From assembly GCA_004366215.1 (NCBI GenBank), contig SIRY01000173.1, positions 1 through 6,526 on the forward strand: DNA of 6,526 bases, written 5' to 3'. A model generated the notes under the pieces. That model did no database searches. It was given only the letters and a program-made list of their open reading frames with translations, and had not been told where the DNA came from. Of the stretch, positions 1 through 5,782 are shown in pieces. This stretch comes from Actinomycetota bacterium (GTDB lineage Bacteria; Actinomycetota; Acidimicrobiia; Acidimicrobiales; Acidimicrobiaceae). Numbering within the stretch: position 1 is the first letter of the stretch; every line of letters starts with the position of its first letter. The position numbers were made by a program, and so were the translations under genes.

Positions 1-2
1 AC

Positions 3-1355
3 GAGGCGCTCGCACGCTCGGCTCCCCACCGAGTCCCCCCGAGCGTGCTCGCGACGATCTCACGCGTCGCCACTGGCGACCTCGACGAGTTCGCATCCCT
101 CATCCTGCGCGCAGCAGCGCCGGCGGTCGGCGTCGTAGCAGCCGCGCTCGTCGGCGTCGTGGTCGCCACCGCTGTCACAGCCGCGCTTGGAGTGGCTCTC
201 GCAGTCGGCCTCGTCGCCACGCTCATCGTCGCTCCCGCGTGTGGGCTCGCGAGCGCACGCCCGCGCCTCCGGGGAACCGCCACCGCGGCTCAGGTCCACG
301 CGCTCGCGATCGCCGCCGTCGAAACCCGCCCCGAGCGTCGTGGCACACCCGGCGAGGAACTGCTCTTCGCACGGCTGCGCAACGCGCTCGCGCACCTTGG
401 CACCGCTCGTCGCCGTGCCGCCTTCGCCGAGCTAGCCCCCTCGGGCGTGGCGGCGCTCGCCGAAGCACTCACCATCGCTGCGACGGTGGCCATCGGCGCC
501 GGTGCGATCGCACACCACCACCTCGAGGCCGTCTCGCTCGCCGTCGTACCGTTTCTCGCGCTCGGGCTCTTCGACACTGCGAGCTCCCTAGCGACGCAGT
601 CCATCCGCATTCCTGCTCAGCGGCGTGCCACCCACCGCATCGACGGCGTGCTGTCGCTCGCTGCGCGAGCCGAGCCTTCGACCCCACGTCCGCTCCCCGA
701 GGGCCCACTGTCGCTCACCCTCGACGACGTCGGGTTCTCCTACCCTGGCACCACGGCCCACGTACTCGACGGGCTCAGCCTCAGCGTCCCACCGCGAGGC
801 CGACTCCTCGTCGTCGGACCGAGCGGCGCAGGAAAGTCAACTCTCGTGGGGCTCCTCGTCGGTGCGTGGATCCCAACTGAGGGGACCGTACGGCTCGGTG
901 GCATCGACACGCGTGAGCTGGCGACGGACACCATCACAGAGCACATCGGCTACCTCCCGCAAGACGCCTGGGTCTTCGACGCGAGCCTCGCAGCCAACTT
1001 ACGCCTTGCACGACCAGACGCGAGTGACGAGGAGCTCCATCGAGCCCTCGATGCGGTCGGACTCGGTGACCTCGTGGGCGAGCTTGCCTCTGGGCTCGAC
1101 ACCCACGTCTCACGAGAGCGTCTCTCGAGCGGGGAAGCGCAGCGAATCGGACTCGCGCGGCTCCTCCTCTCGCGTGCCGCGACCTGGATCCTCGACGAGC
1201 CGACCGCGAACGTCGACGGTCAGACAGAAGACGAGCTCGTCGCTCTACTCGACACACTCACACGGGACCGCACGCTCGTGGTCGTCACCCACGCAGAGCG
1301 CGTCCGCGAGGGACTCGCCACGCACGCGACGGTGCTGGCACTCCCCGGCGCCTGA
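3..1355 (+). CDS. cydC: ABC exporter half-transporter, CydC-like (5' end outside window)
   Basis: This is the C-terminal 450 residues of a membrane-spanning ABC exporter; the frame is open to the left edge, so the GTG at 45 is probably internal. Residues are counted from the codon at position 3. The first ~200 residues hold hydrophobic pairs (about 41-79 and 150-192) of the membrane domain. The ATPase domain follows: Walker A GPSGAGKST at 272-280, Q-loop YLPQD at 317-321, signature LSSGEAQR at 374-381, Walker B WILDEP at 395-400 with catalytic Glu 399, and switch His 430. The segment VATGDLDEFASLILRAAAP resembles the start of the CydC membrane domain better than that of CydD. CydDC is an inner-membrane heterodimer required for cytochrome bd assembly; its cargo has been proposed as thiols and more recently heme. 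It could be the second half of a fused CydDC protein. The ABC exporter call is very secure; the CydC assignment is moderate. The gene converges on the minus-strand operon. Confidence 0.8.
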   Translation, partial: EALARSAPHRVPPSVLATISRVATGDLDEFASLILRAAAPAVGVVAAALVGVVVATAVTAALGVALAVGLVATLIVAPACGLASARPRLRGTATAAQVHALAIAAVETRPERRGTPGEELLFARLRNALAHLGTARRRAAFAELAPSGVAALAEALTIAATVAIGAGAIAHHHLEAVSLAVVPFLALGLFDTASSLATQSIRIPAQRRATHRIDGVLSLAARAEPSTPRPLPEGPLSLTLDDVGFSYPGTTAHVLDGLSLSVPPRGRLLVVGPSGAGKSTLVGLLVGAWIPTEGTVRLGGIDTRELATDTITEHIGYLPQDAWVFDASLAANLRLARPDASDEELHRALDAVGLGDLVGELASGLDTHVSRERLSSGEAQRIGLARLLLSRAATWILDEPTANVDGQTEDELVALLDTLTRDRTLVVVTHAERVREGLATHATVLALPGA

Positions 1356-1417
1356 GCGCGCCACAACGAGGACGTGGTGGCGACCCCACGCCCACGAGGA
1401 GCCGAACTCGGGGCCTT

Positions 1418-1446
1418 CGCGCTCTCTCCCCTCCAGAAGAGACGCG
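1418..1446. terminator. imperfect hairpin in convergent intergenic gap, possible terminator
   Basis: The 94-base gap between the two converging genes contains CGCG-C-TCTCT (1418-1427) and AGAGACGCG (1438-1446). These can pair over nine base pairs with one bulged C, around a 10-base loop. No T-run follows on either strand, so this is not a canonical intrinsic terminator. Its position after both stop codons is the main argument. Nothing else is recognisable in the gap. Confidence 0.25.
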
Positions 1447-1449
1447 ACC

Positions 1450-3474
1450 TCAGACGACCGCCACTGCGATGAGCACCGCGACGAGAGCGAGGAGCATGTA
1501 GGCGACGTAGGCGTCGAGCCTGCCTGACTGCAGGCGGCGCACAGCTCGACCGACCCCGAGGAGGGCCCGTCGGCCTCCTCGGTAGACGGAGGCCTCCACC
1601 GGCTCGACGACCACGCTACGTGCCTCCACCCCCGTGGCCTCGACGACCCCGGCATCGGTCTGTTCGGCGACGACGACGAGCTCGCGTCGCGACCCGAGGA
1701 GGTTACCAAGGACGTGGCGCAGGACGTTCGCGTAGCCGAAGCTCGAGTAGTGGTCAGCTCCAGACACGCCCGCGGTGGCAGACCGCCACGCGGGAACTCG
1801 TCGGACCCGCAGCCACCGCCCTCGCGACAAGGCGAGTGTCAACCCCACCACGACGACGAGTGCGATCGGCAGCTCGACGCTCAACCACGAGGGTGAGAGC
1901 ACCGAGAAGCCAGGGAACACCGGCTGGAGGACCCATGGTGCCGCGAGCGCGCTGCGTACGTCCTGGGGAGCGACGAGCGGGGCGAGCGCGTCTGCGGTGA
2001 ACCGCACGAGCCACGGCGCCACCCCGGCTAGCACCACGCCCCCGCCGCCGAGCAGCACGACGCCCGCCGTGCCGAGCCAACCTGGGTCTCGCGCCGGTTC
2101 GCGGAGCGCACGTTCTGGACGGCGCAGGATCGTCAGCCCGATCAGTCGTGCGAAGGTGAGCGCCGCGATGCCCGAGGTCAACGCCACCAAAGCCCCCGCG
2201 ATCCCCATCGCAAGACGCAGCGCGACGTGGGGAAGCCGAAACTCCTGCATGAGTGACTCGAGCACGAACCACTCTGACACGAATCCAAGCGTCGGAGGCA
2301 TCCCGGCGAGGACGATCGACCCGAGCGCCATCCCGAGCGCCGCACGGGGGTGCGTTCGGTAGACGCCTCGCAGGTCGTCGAGGTCGTCACTCCGCCAGTC
2401 CTCAATCGCAAAGGTGCTCGCGCTAAAGAGCGCCGACTTGGCGAACGCGTGCGCGACGAGCTGCAGGCTCGCCGCGAGCAGCCCGAGGGCGATGAGCGCC
2501 GCGTCGTGCGCGATGCGGCCGGCGAGCGCCACCCCAAAGCCGACGGTGATGAGTCCCGCGTTCTCGACGCTCGAGTACGCGACGAGGCGCGTCAGGCGTG
2601 CCTGGACGGCACCGAAGGTCACGCCGAGCAGCGCCGTGACGCCCCCGACGATGAGCACCACCGCTGCAAGCCACACCGGCGGCGTGCCCAGCAGAGCGAG
2701 CGTGCGCCACAGGCCGTAGAACCCAGCGTTGACGCCGAGCCCAGCGAGGGCGGCGCGCAGCGGTCCGGGCGCCGCTGGGTAGCCAGCCGGCATCCACACC
2801 TCGAAGGGCACGAGTCCCACTTTGGTGCCAAACCCGAGCACGAGCAGGCCGAACGCGCTCACCCGGACGAGCTCGGACGAGACGTGGTGCCACGCCACGA
2901 ACGCGAGCGAGTGCGTCGCACCAGCGAGCAGGAGCATTCCAAGGAGCACCGCCGCTCCCGAAAGCTTGCCTGCACCGAAGGTAACCCACGCTGCCACCGA
3001 CGAGCGCTGCTCGCGTCGATGGCGCCCGATGAGGATGAAGAACGCGAGGGTCAGGCACTCCCAGGCGAAGAGGAACGTAAAGGCGTCTGCGGCCACCTCG
3101 ATCACGACCATCGACGCCACGAGGAGCGCGAAGCCGCTCGCAAATCCACGCCCGTCCGCTGCGTGACTACGCCGTGCCCACGAGACGCTCGCCGCCGCGA
3201 TGCCGACCGTGATGATGCCGCTCAGCGTCACGAAGCCACCCGAGAGGCCGTCGAGCCTAAGCAGCACGTGACCAGCGGCGAGCAGGTCAGGACCCACGAC
3301 GGTTCTCGGCTGCGCGAGCGTCGTCGCGAAGCCGGCGACGCCGAGGAGCGCACCCGCGAGGAGCACCCCGAGGTACGCCACGACGCGTCCGCCTCGGGCA
3401 CCACCGCACACGAGGTCGCACACCACGGCGGCGCCGAGCGCTACGAGCGCGATGACGATCAGGTCGAGGGTCAC
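1450..3474 (-). CDS. hyfB: HyfB/HycC-like antiporter-type membrane subunit of a hydrogenase-4-related complex
   Basis: This is a 674-aa polytopic membrane protein of the NuoL/M/N (proton-antiporter M) family, close in length to E. coli HyfB (about 672 aa). In complex I and group 4 hydrogenases such subunits form the ion-translocating arm. Visible landmarks: FAWE with Glu 139 (TM5 Glu), TKVGLVPFEVWMP with Lys 218 (TM7 Lys), a YPAAP loop at 232-236, AYSSVENAG at 299-307, HAFAK at 342-346, and GFVSEW at 397-402 with Glu 401 (TM12 acidic residue). After the core, residues ~560-650 form the hydrophilic region typical of HyfB/HycC, and one last helix ends the protein (~655-674). The TM8 Lys position is Asn 249. 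The start is the GTG at 3474, which has a perfect Shine-Dalgarno 5 bases upstream. A GTG at 3480 overlaps the previous stop as GTGA and is the alternative. It is the last gene of the operon visible here. Confidence 0.88.
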   Translation of the reverse strand: MTLDLIVIALVALGAAVVCDLVCGGARGGRVVAYLGVLLAGALLGVAGFATTLAQPRTVVGPDLLAAGHVLLRLDGLSGGFVTLSGIITVGIAAASVSWARRSHAADGRGFASGFALLVASMVVIEVAADAFTFLFAWECLTLAFFILIGRHRREQRSSVAAWVTFGAGKLSGAAVLLGMLLLAGATHSLAFVAWHHVSSELVRVSAFGLLVLGFGTKVGLVPFEVWMPAGYPAAPGPLRAALAGLGVNAGFYGLWRTLALLGTPPVWLAAVVLIVGGVTALLGVTFGAVQARLTRLVAYSSVENAGLITVGFGVALAGRIAHDAALIALGLLAASLQLVAHAFAKSALFSASTFAIEDWRSDDLDDLRGVYRTHPRAALGMALGSIVLAGMPPTLGFVSEWFVLESLMQEFRLPHVALRLAMGIAGALVALTSGIAALTFARLIGLTILRRPERALREPARDPGWLGTAGVVLLGGGGVVLAGVAPWLVRFTADALAPLVAPQDVRSALAAPWVLQPVFPGFSVLSPSWLSVELPIALVVVVGLTLALSRGRWLRVRRVPAWRSATAGVSGADHYSSFGYANVLRHVLGNLLGSRRELVVVAEQTDAGVVEATGVEARSVVVEPVEASVYRGGRRALLGVGRAVRRLQSGRLDAYVAYMLLALVAVLIAVAVV

Positions 3475-3476
3475 GC

Positions 3477-3484
3477 TCACCTCC
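3477..3484 (-). promoter_or_regulatory. strong ribosome binding site of the HyfB-like gene
   Basis: Read on the minus strand this is GGAGGTGA, matching the 16S anti-Shine-Dalgarno over eight bases, inside the last codons of the upstream gene. The GGAGG core leaves 5 bases before the GTG at 3474. The other candidate, GTG at 3480, overlaps the GGAGGTGA itself and would have no usable spacing. The site therefore decides the start. Confidence 0.6.
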
Positions 3485-4280
3485 CCACAACGAGGTCGAC
3501 AGCACGAATCATGCCGTGCAGGATCGCAAACGGGCTCGGCGGGGACCCGGGGACCCACACGTCGACCGGCACGAGGGAGCCAACCCCGCCCCTCGTCGCG
3601 TAGCTGGACGCGACGAGACCACCGCTGATGGCCTCGGTGCCGACCGCCACCACGACCTTGGGCTCTGGCATCGCCTCGTAGGTACGACGAAGCGGGCCCG
3701 CCATCCCCGAGGCTCCCGCCCCGGTCACGAGGAGGACGTCAGCGTGGCGAGGGCTCGCTGTGAGGAAGATGCCGAGGCGCTGGACGTCGTAGACCGGGTT
3801 CCAGAGCGCCTTGATCTCCCACTCCTCAGACCCATCCGAGCCAGCGTCGACGTGGCGCACGTGGATCGAACGCCGCAGAGCCCGCGTGCGGGCGTGGAGG
3901 GCCCGCATCGCCCCCTCGACGTCCTCGGTCGTCGGCGCTTCGCTCGTCGCGACGACGAGCGCTTCTCGCGCAACCTCGGCGCCCTCGAGCTCAGGCGAGA
4001 AGCGAAAGACGTCAGGACGGCTCGCGACGCAGCGACCACAGCCGATGCAGCGACCCCGATCGAGCGACAGCACCGCGCCATCCTCGCCGATCGCCGACGT
4101 CGGACACCGTGCCGCGACCTCGGCCAGCGTCGGCCCTGGCCGTGCTCGACCGGCCGTGAGCTGCTCGCGGGGCGTCTGGAGCGTCACGGTGGCCCGGAAG
4201 TGCGCACCGTAGTCATCACGTCGAGCTGGGTACCGGGTCGTGAGCACGCCCTCTCGAAGCCATCGTGTGACCCACGGCAT
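3477..4280 (-). CDS. fused ferredoxin-small subunit (HyfH+HyfI-like), N2-type cluster ligands missing
   Basis: This 267-aa protein joins two parts that are separate in E. coli Hyf. Residues 1-~110 resemble HyfH/HycF: the opening LREGVLTTRYPAR, then RCPTSAI (59 is Cys) and RCIGCGRC with Cys 78, 81 and 84. Arg 88 stands where the fourth Cys of CxxCxxCxxxCP is expected. The first CxxCxxC is absent, so exactly one 4Fe-4S cluster can form. Residues ~137-267 are a NuoB/HycG-type small subunit: VYDVQRLGIFLTASPRHADVL, MPEPKVVVAVG, LVPVDVWVPG. All four proximal-cluster Cys are replaced: GSDGS (S148, S151) for CxxC, GTE (E216) for GxC, and PGSPP (S246) for PGCPP. The protein has only four cysteines in total, all in the ferredoxin part. 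The ATG at 4280 overlaps the upstream TGA by one base (TGATG). The frame is intact, so I do not call it a pseudogene. No symbol is given because it cannot be an active hydrogenase subunit. Confidence 0.85.
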   Translation of the reverse strand: MPWVTRWLREGVLTTRYPARRDDYGAHFRATVTLQTPREQLTAGRARPGPTLAEVAARCPTSAIGEDGAVLSLDRGRCIGCGRCVASRPDVFRFSPELEGAEVAREALVVATSEAPTTEDVEGAMRALHARTRALRRSIHVRHVDAGSDGSEEWEIKALWNPVYDVQRLGIFLTASPRHADVLLVTGAGASGMAGPLRRTYEAMPEPKVVVAVGTEAISGGLVASSYATRGGVGSLVPVDVWVPGSPPSPFAILHGMIRAVDLVVGR

Positions 4281-5782
4281 CAGCCAGCCACCCCCGCCAT
4301 GCTCGCGTCGAAACTCGCTTCGATGAAGACGAAGTCTGTGAGGATGTCCCCCTGGAACGCGCTCGAGAACAGCGCGAAGTTGTGGAAGGACGCTGTCCGC
4401 ACGATCGCCTCGCTGAGGCGCCCACCGTTGACCTCGACGAGGTAGACCAACGCTCCTTGGGGAGCCTCGACGATCGCGGCACCCTGACCGTCGGGCACGT
4501 CGACCCCGACCCGCCACGGCCCCGAGGCGTCGCGCAGCGCGCTGAGGCCGTCGAGCACGAGGCTGATCGAACCGCGAACCTCGTCGATACGCACCTGCTG
4601 ACGTGCGAGCGCATCCCCCGCCTGACGAACAGCGACCGCAGGCGCTGCGACGAGGCGGTAACCCCCGTAGGCGAGTTGGACGCGTGCGTCAGCGGCGATG
4701 CCCGACCCACGTCCGACCGGTCCGACCGGCTGGTGCTTCGCCACGGCCTCCGGTGGCAGCGCCCCAGTGCCACGCAGCCGATCGAGGAACGACGGCGTCA
4801 GCATCAAGCGCTCGAGGTCGCTCTCAAGGCGAGCAGCGAGGTCGCTCAGCTCCCGCCGAGCCTCAGCGAGATCGAGCTGAGGCGGCCCAGCGACCCCTCC
4901 GAGGGCCACGACACCCCGGCCGAAACGGTGGCCGCACAGGGACGCGATCAGGCGCAGCACACGCTCGCGGTACCACGCGAGCCGTGCGTAGGCGACCGCC
5001 TGACCCGCACCCTCGCTGAGGCGGATCATCGAGTCGAGGTGGTGGGCGATGCGCTCGAGCTCTGCGTGGACGAGGCGCAGCAGAGCGCCTCGGGGAGGAA
5101 CCTCCACGCCTGCGAGCGACTCGAGCGCGCTCGCGTACGCCGTCGCGTGGGCGACTGACAGGGTCCCCTCGTAGCGTTCGGCGAGCCAGAGGCCGTCCTC
5201 GAGGTCCTGACCCCGAAACTGCGCAGCCACTCCTCGGTGCTTGTGGTAGGGCCGCACGCGCAGGCGTGGTATGTCCTCCCCGTCAGTCTCGACGAGGTAC
5301 TCCACCGACTCAAAGACACCTGAACGCACAGGGCCGTAGGGGATCGTAAAGACGCCCTCCCCAACCACCTGGCCGCTGAGCGCACGCGTCGCAGGCACGA
5401 GGCGCTCGTTGGGCGCAGCGTCGATTGGGAAACGCACCCCGAGGTCCCCCTCTTGCCCCCCCACGGGAAACACCAGCGGATCGAGGCGGGGGTGGCCGAT
5501 CGGCACGACCCCGGTCAGGTCGTGGAGCGCCCGCTCGTACCAGAGTGCTCCTGGCACCGTCGGCGTGAGCGCAGGGTACTTCGGACTGCGCCGGTCCACC
5601 ACACCCTCGATGCGCCTGAGCGTGGCGCCGCCGAGGACGAGCGCGACGACGCCGACGGCGCTGCCGCGAGGTACCCCGAAGACGCCGACGAAGGTGCCGC
5701 CGTCGGCGAGCGCTGTGTGCACGGCTTCGGCGAGCTCCTCGGTGGTGACGGGCTCTTCGGTGACGAGTCGGAGCGTGTTCAT
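4280..5782 (-). CDS. HyfG/HycE-like large subunit (NuoC-NuoD type) lacking all Ni-Fe cysteines
   Basis: This 500-aa protein has two parts. Residues 1-~110 are a 30-kDa (NuoC-like) domain: VDRRSPKYPALTPTVPGALWYERALHDLTGVVPIGHP in outline at ~62-98, shared with HycE/HyfG. Residues ~140-500 are the 49-kDa/large-subunit domain: VFTIPYGPVRSG (144-155), LAERYEGTLSVAHATAY (200-216), VEVPPRG (226-232), AELERIAHHL (240-249), GPVGRGSGIAADAR (354-367), VRTASFHN (461-468) and a C-terminal SFDASMAG (490-497). In active enzymes the L1 motif RxCGxC and the L2 motif DPCxxC hold Ni-Fe; here the positions are E205/L208 and S494/G497. The only Cys in the protein is 283. The His of GPxH is Arg 153. Its length is a little short of HycE/HyfG (about 555-570 aa). 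The ATG at 5782 overlaps the upstream TGA (ATGA) and has GAGG 7 bases upstream. It is an Ehr-like, non-hydrogenase large subunit; any catalytic role is unknown. Confidence 0.88.
   Translation of the reverse strand: MNTLRLVTEEPVTTEELAEAVHTALADGGTFVGVFGVPRGSAVGVVALVLGGATLRRIEGVVDRRSPKYPALTPTVPGALWYERALHDLTGVVPIGHPRLDPLVFPVGGQEGDLGVRFPIDAAPNERLVPATRALSGQVVGEGVFTIPYGPVRSGVFESVEYLVETDGEDIPRLRVRPYHKHRGVAAQFRGQDLEDGLWLAERYEGTLSVAHATAYASALESLAGVEVPPRGALLRLVHAELERIAHHLDSMIRLSEGAGQAVAYARLAWYRERVLRLIASLCGHRFGRGVVALGGVAGPPQLDLAEARRELSDLAARLESDLERLMLTPSFLDRLRGTGALPPEAVAKHQPVGPVGRGSGIAADARVQLAYGGYRLVAAPAVAVRQAGDALARQQVRIDEVRGSISLVLDGLSALRDASGPWRVGVDVPDGQGAAIVEAPQGALVYLVEVNGGRLSEAIVRTASFHNFALFSSAFQGDILTDFVFIEASFDASMAGVAG
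4288..4295 (-). promoter_or_regulatory. weak G-rich ribosome binding site of the ferredoxin-small subunit fusion
   Basis: The minus strand reads GGGGGTGG, 7 bases before the ATG at 4280, inside the end of the large-subunit gene. It is a poor Shine-Dalgarno match. Initiation probably relies on coupling through the TGATG stop/start overlap. No alternative start in the next few codons is plausible (the early Val codon is GTC). Confidence 0.3.

Noticed and set aside
239..880. Arg-rich and Ser-rich plus-strand frames across the CydC-like gene (also 625-1527)
   Set aside because: These are frame shadows: extreme Arg/Ser/Pro composition, no motifs, and full overlap with an ABC ATPase whose Walker A, signature and Walker B are unambiguous.
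1668..1685. Short runs of cgacga-type repeats here and near 1849 and 6010
   Set aside because: They are Val/Asp/Ser/Arg codon runs in GC-biased coding sequence, without regular spacing or flanks of a repeat array.
2350..3603. 417-aa plus-strand open frame opposite the HyfB-like gene
   Set aside because: Its product is a very charged low-complexity sequence with no family motif, as expected for the antisense of a GC-rich membrane-protein gene; the minus-strand frame has clear family motifs.
4281..4517. Upstream extension of the ferredoxin-small subunit gene to an earlier start
   Set aside because: It would overlap the large-subunit gene by about 80 codons with an Arg-rich sequence; the ATG at 4280 begins the HyfH-like N-terminus and overlaps the stop.
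3477..5782. Pseudogenes or decayed hydrogenase genes
   Set aside because: No frameshift or internal stop, tight overlaps preserved, structural motifs kept, and cofactor ligands lost in coordinated sets.
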